Source of the DNA: an uncultured Elusimicrobia bacterium
GTDB lineage: Bacteria > Elusimicrobiota > Elusimicrobia > UBA1565 > UBA9628
Assembly: GCA_903881545.1 (NCBI GenBank)
Contig: CAIRTQ010000033.1
Location: forward strand, 1-64,000
Reading direction: 5' to 3'
DNA length: 64,000 nt
Both the position numbers and the translations under genes were made by a program. The notes beneath the pieces are model-generated. The model searched no databases. It was not told where the DNA came from and saw only the letters and a program-made list of their open reading frames with translations. Positions within the stretch are counted from its first letter, which is position 1. Every line of letters begins with the position of its first letter. This document shows, piece by piece, positions 1 through 8,240 of this stretch.

Positions 1-214
1 CAAGGGGTACCGGCCGCAGTTCTATTTCCGGACGACGGACGTGACAGGCGCGGTGACGCTGCCGGCGGGCGTGGAGATGGTGATGCCTGGCGACAACATC
101 GACATCGAAGTGGAACTGCAGTCCCCGATCGCTATGGAGAAGGGTCTGCGTTTCGCGGTGCGCGAGGGCGGGCATACGGTGGGCGCCGGCGTCGTCGGCG
201 ACATCGTCGAGTAG
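1..214 (+). CDS. tuf: Elongation factor Tu, C-terminal fragment
   Basis: The window opens inside this gene; the frame begins at base 2 and ends with TAG at 212-214. The 70 visible residues are the C-terminal beta-barrel of EF-Tu ([41 protein letters not shown]), which ends in the usual VGAGVV motif. EF-Tu delivers aminoacyl-tRNA to the ribosome with GTP. The G domain lies outside the window. It is followed three bases later by rpmG, the standard bacterial tuf-rpmG-trnW-secE-nusG order. The identification is secure. Confidence 0.97.
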   Translation, partial: KGYRPQFYFRTTDVTGAVTLPAGVEMVMPGDNIDIEVELQSPIAMEKGLRFAVREGGHTVGAGVVGDIVE

Positions 215-217
215 ACC

Positions 218-373
218 ATGGCCGATAAACGAGTCATCATCACCCTGGGCTGCACGGAGTGCAAGAACAAGAACTACCATTATCAGCGAGGCAAGAAGAA
301 AGACTTCAAGATTGAGATCCGGAAGTTCTGCCGGGCCTGCGGCAAGCAGACCCCGCATAAGGAAGTGAAATAG
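218..373 (+). CDS. rpmG: Ribosomal protein L33
   Basis: This 51-residue protein is too short for the supplied ORF track. It starts with ATG three bases after tuf and ends with TAG at 371-373. It has the L33 pattern: ITLGCTECKNKNY near the N-terminus and RKFCRACGKQTPHKE at the C-terminus. The two CxxC pairs make this the zinc-binding (C+) form. L33 sits near the E site of the large subunit. Its place between tuf and tRNA-Trp/secE is the normal bacterial arrangement. Confidence 0.97.
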   Translation: MADKRVIITLGCTECKNKNYHYQRGKKKDFKIEIRKFCRACGKQTPHKEVK

Positions 374-393
374 GCGGATGCCGGCCGGCTTGT

Positions 394-469
394 GGGGGCG
401 TCGGTTAATTGGCTAAACCATCGGTCTCCAAAACCGAGACTCCAGGTTCGAGTCCTGGCGCCCCCGCCA
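394..469 (+). tRNA. trnW: tRNA-Trp (anticodon CCA)
   Basis: The acceptor stem GGGGGCG (394-400) pairs with CGCCCCC (459-465). The discriminator is G466 and the CCA end is encoded (467-469). The anticodon arm is TCGGT-CTCCAAA-ACCGA with anticodon CCA at 428-430, and the T arm contains GGTTCGAGTCC. It lies between rpmG and secE, a common bacterial location, and is probably co-transcribed with them. Confidence 0.97.
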
Positions 470-482
470 CTATGAGGCGTTT

Positions 483-668
483 ATGAACACAGCCATACAA
501 TTCGTCAGAGAATCGTACTACGAACTCAAGAAGGCCACCTGGCTGTCCCGCCGGGAGGCCTGGGATTCTACTATCGCGGTGCTGCTCATCGTCACGATCA
601 TCGCGGTCTATGTCGCGTCGATAGACTTCATCCTCTCCATCTTCTTCGGCTCCATCCTAGGCAGGTAA
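483..668 (+). CDS. secE: Protein translocase subunit SecE
   Basis: This 61-aa protein is the short single-span bacterial form of SecE. An amphipathic helix (FVRESYYELKKATW, residues 8-21) is followed by a transmembrane segment (residues about 31-54, STIAVLLIVTIIAVYVASIDFI). The W-x-S-R-x-E-A motif after the amphipathic helix is typical of the family. SecE clamps the SecY channel in the inner membrane. It is followed directly by nusG. Confidence 0.95.
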   Translation: MNTAIQFVRESYYELKKATWLSRREAWDSTIAVLLIVTIIAVYVASIDFILSIFFGSILGR

Positions 669-669
669 C

Positions 670-1215
670 ATGACCACTCCCACTTCGGAACGCGGTTGGT
701 ACGTCGTGCATTGCCAGTCGGGCAAGGAGGACAGCGTCAAGGGCGCCATCGAGCGCAAGATCGTTCTGGAGAGCCTACAGGACAAGGTCTATTCGGTGCT
801 GATCCCCACCGAGGATGTGGTCGAGGTCAAGAAGAACAAGAAGCGCATCTCCAAACGCAAGTTCTTCCCGGGTTACGTGCTCATCGACATGAAGGTCGAC
901 GAAATCACTTACTGGCTCATCAAGGCCATCCCGGGGGTCAGCCACTTCCTGGGCGAGCCTCGGCCCACGCCCCTGCCGGAAAGCGAGATTCAGGGCATCG
1001 TCGAGCTGACCACCTCCACGGCCGGCAGCAAGCCGCGGCCCGCCGTCCAATTTGAGAAGGGCGAGAGCATCCGCATCACCGAGGGTCCTTTCCGCCATTT
1101 CACTGGCGTGGTGGAGGATGTCAATGACGCCAAGGCCAAGATCAAGGCCATGGTCACCATCTTTGGCCGGCCGACACCCGTGGAATTGGATTTCCTACAG
1201 GTCGAGAAACTCTAG
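670..1215 (+). CDS. nusG: Transcription termination/antitermination factor NusG
   Basis: This 181-aa protein has full NusG length. The N-terminal NGN domain starts RGWYVVHCQSGKE and includes KRKFFPGYVLIDM. The C-terminal KOW domain starts near residue 125 (KGESIRITEGPFRHFTGVVEDV). NusG binds RNA polymerase and links it to Rho or the ribosome. The ATG lies one base after the secE stop codon. The final G of its TAG stop is also the first base of the GTG start of the next ORF. Confidence 0.97.
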   Translation: MTTPTSERGWYVVHCQSGKEDSVKGAIERKIVLESLQDKVYSVLIPTEDVVEVKKNKKRISKRKFFPGYVLIDMKVDEITYWLIKAIPGVSHFLGEPRPTPLPESEIQGIVELTTSTAGSKPRPAVQFEKGESIRITEGPFRHFTGVVEDVNDAKAKIKAMVTIFGRPTPVELDFLQVEKL

Positions 1216-1538
1216 TGGTGGATGTCGAGATTCTTCCTCCCGAGCACGAGCCTCGTGTGCATGTGGCGGGCGCCCGTGCGCCGGGCTGGCTCGGCGCCGG
1301 ACTGGCCGTCATGACCGTGGCCGCGGCGTTCGGAGTGGGTTTTTTGGCCATGTTCGGTCGGACCCTCTTCGCGGCCCTGGTCGTGCGGCTGGTGTGGCCG
1401 TTGATCTTCTCGCCGTATTTCACCGCCCGTGTGTTCGGCTCGGAGCGTATCGTTTTTTGGAAGATTTTAGTCGTATTCCTCGTGGTTGACTTGATCGCGC
1501 GGGTGTTCATCAGGAGAGAGCTATGGCCAAAAAAGTAA
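1215..1538 (+). CDS. Small predicted membrane protein between nusG and rplK
   Basis: This is a 107-aa ORF with a GTG start overlapping the nusG stop by one base; it runs 16 bases into rplK. It has a polar N-terminus of about 22 residues, then hydrophobic stretches near residues 28-45 and 50-65 and a third near 82-98, ending in RRELWPKK. I recognise no family. The overlaps on both sides and the absence of a gap argue that it is translated. The position between nusG and rplK is unusual, since these two genes are normally adjacent. It could also be a spurious frame. Confidence 0.55.
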   Translation: MVDVEILPPEHEPRVHVAGARAPGWLGAGLAVMTVAAAFGVGFLAMFGRTLFAALVVRLVWPLIFSPYFTARVFGSERIVFWKILVVFLVVDLIARVFIRRELWPKK

Positions 1539-1948
1539 AGACTCAGATCAAACTGCAGATTCCGGCGGGAGCCGCCAATCCGGCGCCGCCCGTGGGCCCG
1601 GCCTTGGGCCAGCACGGCGTCAACATCATGGATTTCTGCAAGCAGTTCAACGACCGTTCCCGGAACATGGAGGCGGGCATGACCATCCCGGTGGTCATCA
1701 CCGTCTACGAGGACCGGTCTTTCTCCTTCATCACCAAGATGCCTCCGGTGGCGTCGCTCTTGAAGCGCGCGGCCGGTTTGGCCAAGGCTTCCGGCGAGCC
1801 GAACCGCAACAAGGTCGGCAAGGTCACGTTGAAGCAGGCCGAGGAGATCGCGACGCAGAAGATGCCGGACCTCAATACTAAGGACCTCAAGGCCGCCCTG
1901 CAGATGGTGAAGGGTACGGCCCGGTCCATGGGCATCGAGGTACTGTAG
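1523..1948 (+). CDS. rplK: Ribosomal protein L11
   Basis: This 141-aa protein has the normal L11 length. The N-terminal domain carries [34 protein letters not shown], and the C-terminal RNA-binding domain ends [12 protein letters not shown]11 binds the GTPase-associated centre of 23S rRNA. The start is set by AGGAGAGAG just upstream (about 1511-1519), which lies inside the small upstream ORF. Confidence 0.97.
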   Translation: MAKKVKTQIKLQIPAGAANPAPPVGPALGQHGVNIMDFCKQFNDRSRNMEAGMTIPVVITVYEDRSFSFITKMPPVASLLKRAAGLAKASGEPNRNKVGKVTLKQAEEIATQKMPDLNTKDLKAALQMVKGTARSMGIEVL

Positions 1949-2007
1949 ACGACAGAAGGCGGACCGAGCCCCGCCGCGGCGGGGCGCCAACAGGTCAAGG
2001 AGGCGGT

Positions 2008-2691
2008 ATGGGAAAGAGAATAGCCGGTCTCATCAAGGACGTCGACCTCGCCAAGCGTTATCTTTTGGATGAGGCTGTGGCGCTGGTCAAGAAGTGCGCC
2101 ACCGCGAAGTTCGACGAGACGGTGGAACTGCATGTGCGCCTGGGCGTGGATCCCAAGCAGGCCGAGCAGCAGGTGCGTGGCACCGTAGGCCTGCCTAACG
2201 GCCTGGGCAAGTCGAAGAAGGTCGCGGTCGTCACCCAGGGCGAGAAGCAGAAGGACGCCACGGCCGCCGGGGCCGATGTGGTCGGCGGCGCCGAACTGGT
2301 GGAGCAGATCGCCAAGGGCTTCCTGGATTTCGAGGTGCTGGTGGCCACGCCGGACATGATGAGGGAGCTTTCTAAGCTCGGGAAGGTCTTGGGCCCTAAA
2401 GGCCTCATGCCCAACCCCAAGAGCGGCACGGTGACCATGGACGTGGCTAAGACGGTCAAGGAGCTCAAGGCTGGACGGGTGGAGTACAAGGTGGACGACT
2501 ACGGCATCATCCATGTCCCGGTAGGAAAGGCCTCTTTCGCCCCGCCCGCCATCGCCGGCAACGTCAAGGCCGTGATGGAGGTTCTCATTAAGGCCAAGCC
2601 GTCCTCATCCAAAGGCATCTACCTCATGAGCGTGACCTTGTCTTCGACCATGGGCCCGGGCGTCGGGTTGGATACGTCGCAGAAGTTCTGA
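2008..2691 (+). CDS. rplA: Ribosomal protein L1
   Basis: This 227-aa protein has full L1 length with the family signature KLGKVLGPKGLMPNPKSGTV and the end motif YLMSVTLSSTMGPGV. L1 forms the mobile L1 stalk and often represses its own operon. An AAGGAGG site lies upstream at about 1997-2003. In most bacteria rplJ, rplL and rpoB follow; here a TPR protein gene follows instead. Confidence 0.97.
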   Translation: MGKRIAGLIKDVDLAKRYLLDEAVALVKKCATAKFDETVELHVRLGVDPKQAEQQVRGTVGLPNGLGKSKKVAVVTQGEKQKDATAAGADVVGGAELVEQIAKGFLDFEVLVATPDMMRELSKLGKVLGPKGLMPNPKSGTVTMDVAKTVKELKAGRVEYKVDDYGIIHVPVGKASFAPPAIAGNVKAVMEVLIKAKPSSSKGIYLMSVTLSSTMGPGVGLDTSQKF

Positions 2692-2712
2692 CCCCGTCGG
2701 TCCGGAGAAGTC

Positions 2713-3972
2713 ATGAGGCTGGCAGCGCTCTGGTGCTCATTGTTGCTGAGTGCCGCGTCGGCTTGGGCGCAGAATAGCGTTTTGCCCGCCGTCACCGAGG
2801 ATACCGCCGCCGCCTTCGAGGCCATCAAGGCCGGTGCGTTGGAGCCCGATTCCGCCCTGCGCGCCGCGGCCTGCGAGAGCCTGCGTATCTTCGTCCAGCA
2901 GTATCCCTCCGCGACCCAGGCGCCGGAGGCCCTGGCCATGCTGGCCGGCCAAGAGGATCGTCGCGCGGCCATCGTGGACTGGCTACACCTGGCCTACGAA
3001 TACCCCGCCTCTCCTGTGGCGCGGCAGGCCAAGTCCGAGTACTTGGACCTCGTTAAGAAGAAGATGAATCGTCATGCGCAGGCGGCGATGAGCGCCCTCG
3101 TTCAAGCTCCCGAATCCGCTGACCTGGCCGACCGGTTGGCCCAGGTCGTCTACGGGCTGGCGGAGAGTTCCGGTGACGCCCTGTATGAGCCCGCCGTCGC
3201 GGAGGCGCGGCGATTCCAGGTGCGCTTCCCCGCGTTCCATGACGGCGACCGCATCCTGTGGAGCCTAGCCCACCTGCATCGGGCCGACGGAAAGAATGCT
3301 GCGGCCCTGATGGCTTACCGCCAGTTGGCGGCGTACCGGGGCAGTTCCTACCGGGAGCAGGCCCAGTTCGCCGTGGGCGCCCTCCTGGCGGATAGGCTCA
3401 AGAAATTCAAGGCAGCGGCCGAGGCGTTCCAGGAATTTATCACGCAATTTCCGCAGAGCGCCGAAATTCCGCGTGTGCTGGAGCGGCTGGCCGTGCTCTA
3501 CGCTGATCGCTTCGACCAGCCCGCCTTGGCGGTCGAGACTTATGAACGCATCATCAAGGGCTACCCGAAAAGCGATTATGCCCTGAAGGCCTTCGACAGC
3601 GAGGCCAAGCTGCAGCGGGGCCGCCTCAAGCAGCCGCTGGAGGCGATCAAGACCTGGCAGCGGCTGACCGAGCAGTTCCGCTATCCCGAGGCGGTGGCGG
3701 CGCTCCTGGCGGCGGCGAAAATAGCGCGTAAGGATCTCAAGGATTATAAGCAAGAGGTGGAACTGCGCATGAGGATAGCCTCTGATTTTCCCGCCGCCAA
3801 GGAGGCCGCGGAACAGCTTTATCAGGCCGCCCAAGTCACGGAGTATGATCTCAACGATTCGAGCGGCGCCGTCAAGATTTATAGGCAGGTCGTCGCCTTG
3901 GTTCCCGCGGACAAGCTGGGCCGCAAGGCCCGGGACCGGGCCGAGAAGCTGGAGCTGAAAAAGTCGCCATGA
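2713..3972 (+). CDS. Exported TPR-repeat protein (YbgF/BamD-like)
   Basis: This 419-aa protein starts at ATG 2713 behind GGAGAAGTC. It has a signal peptide (MRLAALWCSLLLSAASAWAQ) with likely cleavage after AWA. The rest is helical with repeated tetratricopeptide units, clearest in the second half (AVGALLADRLKKFKAAAEAF, AVLYADRFDQPALAVETYER, QVTEYDLNDSSGAVKIYRQV). Such proteins act as periplasmic scaffolds in envelope assembly. There is no lipobox cysteine, so it is probably soluble. Its stop overlaps the next start by four bases (ATGA), indicating translational coupling to the GT-C gene. The exact role is unknown. Confidence 0.8.
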   Translation: MRLAALWCSLLLSAASAWAQNSVLPAVTEDTAAAFEAIKAGALEPDSALRAAACESLRIFVQQYPSATQAPEALAMLAGQEDRRAAIVDWLHLAYEYPASPVARQAKSEYLDLVKKKMNRHAQAAMSALVQAPESADLADRLAQVVYGLAESSGDALYEPAVAEARRFQVRFPAFHDGDRILWSLAHLHRADGKNAAALMAYRQLAAYRGSSYREQAQFAVGALLADRLKKFKAAAEAFQEFITQFPQSAEIPRVLERLAVLYADRFDQPALAVETYERIIKGYPKSDYALKAFDSEAKLQRGRLKQPLEAIKTWQRLTEQFRYPEAVAALLAAAKIARKDLKDYKQEVELRMRIASDFPAAKEAAEQLYQAAQVTEYDLNDSSGAVKIYRQVVALVPADKLGRKARDRAEKLELKKSP

Positions 3973-5705
3973 GATCCACCCCGTCCGGCGGGCTGCCCTC
4001 GGGGGCGCCGGCCGGATGGAGTTTCGCAAAAGCACTGATCCTCATCAGCTGCGCCTATTGGCTGGCCGTCCTGCTATTGCCGCCCTTCCAGGACGTTGCC
4101 CTCAACGACGATTGGGCCTACGCTTTCATCGTGCGCTGTTTCCTCCAGGGCGGAGGCATCGCGTCCCATGCCATCACGGAGCCCACCGGCATCGTCCAGG
4201 CGGCGTGGGGCATGATCTTTACCCGTCTTCTCGGCCCGGGTCATGGGGCACTGCGTCTGTCTACCCTCGTGTTGGGCTGGGTCGGGGCCATGGCCTTTTG
4301 TGACCTGCTCCGGCAAGAGCGACGCGAATCGCTCGAATGCCAGGATGTTGTCATAGGACTGCTTTTCGCTTTCAACCCCCTCTTCTTTGTGCTCTGTCCC
4401 AGCTTTATGACCGATGTCCCTGCCCTCGCCTTGAGTTTGGCGACCCTGGCCGTTAGTCGCAGAGCCTTCGCAGGCGAGCTCCCGGCCATGCGCGGGCTGC
4501 TTTTGGGTTCCGCCTGCGCGGCTCTGGCCTACGGCATCCGGCAGACCGCCATCCTGGTCCCCATTGGTTTGACCGCCTGCTATTGGCGCGAATGCCGGCG
4601 CACCCCCCGCATTCTTTTGGCCATTTGGTCACTGCCCTGCGCGGCCGCTGGCGGGCATCAATTTTGGCTGCATTCCACGGATGGCCCCAGCCTGGGCATT
4701 CACCGCTGGATATGGGAGGGCCAAGCGGGCTGGGCCGGGAGTTGGATGCTGGCCGTGCAGCGCGCGGCCGCGGCCGCGGTTTACTGCGGTCTCTTCAGCA
4801 TTCCCTTGGCGGCTGCCTTCTGGTGCGACCGGCCCTGGGCCCGGATGCGGCGGCTGCCCCGGTCCGGTTGGTACGCCGCGGCAGCGGCCTTCGCCATCGT
4901 CGCGGTCTTTTTTTTATGCGGCGGGTGGCTTCCCTATTCGCCCTTCCCCGGGGACGGGCGGCTGGCCCAGGGTCTGTTCCATGAGTGCAGTTATGTTAGC
5001 CGTTGGGGGCTGGGGTGCTTCAACATCAACGGCATGGCATTCCGTCCGACCACCTTCATTCAGGGCGGATGGTTTTGGGCGGTGCTGAGTGCTCTCTCAG
5101 GCGTCGCTCTCGTCACTCTGGCGGCGCTGGCCGCGGACGCGCCGCCGGCGTCCGCGCGGCTGGCGCTGTTGGCTTTCGGGCCGCAATTCCTCTTGTTCCT
5201 ATTGAGCGCGTACTTTTTTGACCGTTATATTTTGACATTGGTTCCCGCGGCCCTGCTTTGCGGCCAGGCCGCCGTCGGCAGAAGCGCGCGCTCACGGCTC
5301 GCGCTCGGCATCGGTACCCTGGCCGTCGCCGCTTTCACTTGGGCCGGGACCTCGGATTACCTACGCGCGACCGCAGCGGCCTGGGATCTGGGGCGGCGCG
5401 CCGTGAGCGCGGGCGTGCCGGCCAGTGAGGTGCACGCCGACCTTGATTGGTGCTGGGCGCACAACGAAGACCGCGTCGTCGCGGAATTTCGATGGCGTTT
5501 TAAGGAGCGCATCCCTACGGATGAGACCGCGCTGCCTTGCATACGGGAGCCCGAGGCCTTGGTCACGTTCAAGGCTCCGGCCCGCTCCCCCTTCGTCCTG
5601 ATGGGATCGGAGGACTTCTTCTCGCCGCTGGCTTGGCGCACGGAGCGGCTTTACCTTTATCGCCGAGCGGCGGCGAGAGCCGCGCGCACTCGGCCCGATT
5701 CCTGA
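3969..5705 (+). CDS. GT-C fold membrane glycosyltransferase-like protein
   Basis: This 578-aa integral membrane protein has roughly ten hydrophobic spans. After the first span it has an acidic loop motif (VALNDDWAYAF, residues about 42-52) where GT-C enzymes (PMT/ArnT class) carry catalytic Asp residues. These enzymes move sugars from polyprenyl-phosphate donors on the outer face of the membrane. It is coupled to the upstream TPR gene by ATGA. Its last 49 bases overlap the convergent minus-strand gene. Sugar and acceptor are unknown. Confidence 0.65.
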   Translation: MRSTPSGGLPSGAPAGWSFAKALILISCAYWLAVLLLPPFQDVALNDDWAYAFIVRCFLQGGGIASHAITEPTGIVQAAWGMIFTRLLGPGHGALRLSTLVLGWVGAMAFCDLLRQERRESLECQDVVIGLLFAFNPLFFVLCPSFMTDVPALALSLATLAVSRRAFAGELPAMRGLLLGSACAALAYGIRQTAILVPIGLTACYWRECRRTPRILLAIWSLPCAAAGGHQFWLHSTDGPSLGIHRWIWEGQAGWAGSWMLAVQRAAAAAVYCGLFSIPLAAAFWCDRPWARMRRLPRSGWYAAAAAFAIVAVFFLCGGWLPYSPFPGDGRLAQGLFHECSYVSRWGLGCFNINGMAFRPTTFIQGGWFWAVLSALSGVALVTLAALAADAPPASARLALLAFGPQFLLFLLSAYFFDRYILTLVPAALLCGQAAVGRSARSRLALGIGTLAVAAFTWAGTSDYLRATAAAWDLGRRAVSAGVPASEVHADLDWCWAHNEDRVVAEFRWRFKERIPTDETALPCIREPEALVTFKAPARSPFVLMGSEDFFSPLAWRTERLYLYRRAAARAARTRPDS

Positions 5706-7840
5706 CGGGAATTCTCGTCCAAGGGCCACGCCGCGGCGGCCGCGTCATAGAAGGACAAGGCGTCCTCGCCGCGCCCGGCCTGCGCCATGATGCGGGCTAC
5801 GAAAAGATAGCGGCGGCCGGCCGCGATCCTGCCATTGACGGCGGCCACGTCGAGATGCAGGGATCCGTCCGCTCCCGTGACGGGAGAGAATCGACCGAGA
5901 TCGTAGACCGGATCCTGCGCGGGGATCGGGCCGGACTGGGACGGCTGGTCCGAGACGGCGAAGACCCTGAAGTCCGGATTCTCATGGAGCAGGCGGAAGT
6001 CTTTCAGTCGCTGCGGGCTGAAATGGAACAGGACCGCCGCCGAGTCGGGCTTAAGGCGCATGTCGCCCGCGGTGTAGCGCGGTCCGCCCGGCGACTCGTC
6101 CAGAATGTCCTCAGCGGAGTAGACGAAGAGTGCGGCGCTATTGCGGCGGCAGAAGGCCAGGAATTCCGGCTCGTTCGAGTAGAGGGCACGCAGGAATCGC
6201 ATGGTCTTGGCGCGTATGCCGGGCGCCTCGAACTTCGGCTGTAGCAAGATCGGCGTCCCCGCGTAGGTCAGCAGCGAGGCCGAGAGTCCGAAATTGGCCA
6301 GCACCGGTCGGCCCGGTCCGCCATGCGTGCGCAGCCAGTGGATGAGGTCGAGCAGGTTGGAATAGGAGACGCCGGCGTGGCTTTCCTCTCTGGCCCACGC
6401 TGCGGAGAGGCGCAGGATAGGGTTGAACGGGGACGCTGGAGCCAGGGCCTTGGCACCTTCCAGGGTCGCGAGCAGGAAGAGTAGGCCGGTCAACCAAACG
6501 CCGCGCAGCCAGCGCCGCGGCAGCCGAGTCGCCGCGGCGCAGAGCAGGAATGCCAGTATCGGCACCAGGCGCAGTATCAGGGCGGTCCCCGCGAGGTAGA
6601 GGATGAGAAGGGCGTCTACGAGGGCGGCGGGGGCTCCCGCAGCCGAGTCTCTTTCGGCTGCCGCCGGGCTTCGCCGGGACAGGGCCGAAACCACCCTCGG
6701 CAATATGACCGCGGCCATGGGCAGAAGGGCGAACGATAGAAAACCGGGGTCGGGCGACTGGAATGGCCCCATCCAGAGCAGCCGAGCCTCGGGGCTTAGT
6801 TGGGCCGGGTCCGCCGGCAGGCTCAGGCCGTAGCGCAGTTTGGCCCACAGCAGGCCGTAGACATGGCCGTAAGCGGTCAGGTCGCTGGCTTGCCAAGAAC
6901 CCAGCGCCAGGGCCAGGATGGCCGCCAAGGCGGGAAAAAGGACGCGCCGCGGCAGGCGGGAAATCGTCAAGAGCAGACCGTAGCCGAGAACCATGGCGGG
7001 CGATAGCGCAAAGGCGGTATGGCGCAGGGGGGCGAAGATCCAGCCGGCGGCGAAGGCGAAGACCAGGAGTATGGCCACGCAGCCGCGCAGGCGTGCGATG
7101 TCCGCTTCGTCATGACGGCAGTACCAGGCGGCCCAGGATAGTGCCAGGAAGAGCGCGGCCAGATGGAATCTCGAGAAGTGCCAGCTAGCCAGGGCCAGGG
7201 CCAAGAGCGCTCCGGCCGCCGCTGCATAGAGCCGCCAGCGGCGTTGCTCCTGGTCGAGCGCCGCCGCCAGGAGAGCCAGGCTGGCCATAAGGAAAGGGAG
7301 GGTGAAGCTTTCGAACACGTAGGTCCCGATGCCGTTGGCCATGCCAGCCCAGGACAGGGCGAAGACCGCGGTCGCGGCCAGCGCCACGGGGGGGGCGCGG
7401 GAGAGCCGAACGGTGATGAGGTAGAGGGCCGGGATGCACAGGCTGTACATGACCGCGCTGAAGAGGAGGACGAACCATCTGAAGTCGTGCAACGGCGTGA
7501 TGAGATTGATGAGCCGCCAGCTCCAGCCCGTGGCCCACTCCATGGCCAGGGTCAGCTCCTGGCGCGTCCGGATCCCTTCGGGATACTGCGCGTCGCGGTC
7601 GAGCTCCGGGATGCCCGCCCCGGCCGCAACCGACAAGGCGTAGCGGTATTGGAAAGCGCTCTCATTGCGGAAGAAGCCGGTGTCATCGGCCGCGTCGAAG
7701 TAGGGCAGGGAGACGTCTTGCCGGACCCTGAGGTAGACCTGTCCGGCGGCGAGGACAGCGAGAAGCATCCAGACTAGGATGCGGCTGGCTCTGGGCGTAG
7801 ATGGTTCTAGGGAGGTCTCGCCGTGAACAGGGCCGGGCAT
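5657..7840 (-). CDS. GT-C/STT3-like multispanning glycosyltransferase
   Basis: This is a 727-aa membrane protein. After one N-terminal span it has a large loop with YFDAADDTGFFRNESAFQY and then YPEGIRTRQE. This resembles the first external loop of oligosaccharyltransferase STT3/PglB-type proteins, where acidic residues bind the metal and donor. About twelve hydrophobic spans follow, then a soluble C-terminal domain of about 230 residues. It might transfer a lipid-linked glycan to protein. It converges on the previous gene with a 49-base overlap and diverges from the tRNA-Glu promoter at its start. No sequon-binding WWD-type motif was found, so the OST reading is tentative. Confidence 0.55.
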   Translation of the reverse strand: MPGPVHGETSLEPSTPRASRILVWMLLAVLAAGQVYLRVRQDVSLPYFDAADDTGFFRNESAFQYRYALSVAAGAGIPELDRDAQYPEGIRTRQELTLAMEWATGWSWRLINLITPLHDFRWFVLLFSAVMYSLCIPALYLITVRLSRAPPVALAATAVFALSWAGMANGIGTYVFESFTLPFLMASLALLAAALDQEQRRWRLYAAAAGALLALALASWHFSRFHLAALFLALSWAAWYCRHDEADIARLRGCVAILLVFAFAAGWIFAPLRHTAFALSPAMVLGYGLLLTISRLPRRVLFPALAAILALALGSWQASDLTAYGHVYGLLWAKLRYGLSLPADPAQLSPEARLLWMGPFQSPDPGFLSFALLPMAAVILPRVVSALSRRSPAAAERDSAAGAPAALVDALLILYLAGTALILRLVPILAFLLCAAATRLPRRWLRGVWLTGLLFLLATLEGAKALAPASPFNPILRLSAAWAREESHAGVSYSNLLDLIHWLRTHGGPGRPVLANFGLSASLLTYAGTPILLQPKFEAPGIRAKTMRFLRALYSNEPEFLAFCRRNSAALFVYSAEDILDESPGGPRYTAGDMRLKPDSAAVLFHFSPQRLKDFRLLHENPDFRVFAVSDQPSQSGPIPAQDPVYDLGRFSPVTGADGSLHLDVAAVNGRIAAGRRYLFVARIMAQAGRGEDALSFYDAAAAAWPLDENSRQESGRVRAALAAARR

Positions 7841-7869
7841 TTGCCTGTGCGGGTCTAAACTGATAAAAT
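7841..7869 (+). promoter_or_regulatory. Predicted sigma-70 promoter for tRNA-Glu
   Basis: TTGCCT (7841-7846) and TAAAAT (7864-7869) are separated by exactly 17 bases. Expected transcription start is about 7876, 21 bases before the mature tRNA. It abuts the ATG of the divergent GT-C gene. Confidence 0.65.
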
Positions 7870-7882
7870 GGCCGACGAAAAG

Positions 7883-7991
7883 CTCCGGGTTCTGGTGGCG
7901 CGTTCGTCTAGCGGCCTAGGACGCTGCCCTCTCAAGGCAGAGATCAGGGGTTCAAATCCCCTACGCGCCACCAGGCCCCGGAGCGCTCTTT
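7883..7991 (+). other. Extended stem enclosing tRNA-Glu, with T-tract
   Basis: CTCCGGG-TT-CTGG before the tRNA (7883-7895) pairs with CCAG-GC-CCCGGAG after it (7971-7983). This extends the acceptor helix by more than a dozen base pairs on both sides. A T-run (7987-7991) follows GCGCTC. The element may protect or present the precursor to processing enzymes, or contribute to Rho-independent termination. The pairing is read directly from the sequence; the role is inferred. Confidence 0.55.
7897..7973 (+). tRNA. trnE: tRNA-Glu (anticodon CTC)
   Basis: The acceptor GGCGCGT (7897-7903) pairs with ACGCGCC (7963-7969). The discriminator is A7970 and CCA is encoded (7971-7973). The anticodon arm is CTGCC-CTCTCAA-GGCAG with anticodon CTC at 7931-7933, and the T arm contains GGTTCAAATCC. 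It is a solitary tRNA with its own promoter. Confidence 0.95.
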
Positions 7992-8240
7992 TTCCATTTC
8001 GGCTCATATGCCTTTACCGGATGTCGACTCGGCATAATAGCATTTCCTCGACGATAGGCCTTCCAATGGATAAGAGTCGTTCCTCCTGGAGTTGCGCGCC
8101 GCTTTAATGCTGCCCGCAATGCTTGGGGGGAGCGGAAGGTGTATAATGTGCGAAACAGCGAATTGACGACCGCTCGTAGCCAAGGCAGGCGCGGACTATT
8201 GGCGGGATTCCATTCGGGGTCGGTCTGTGCCGGCTGAGAC

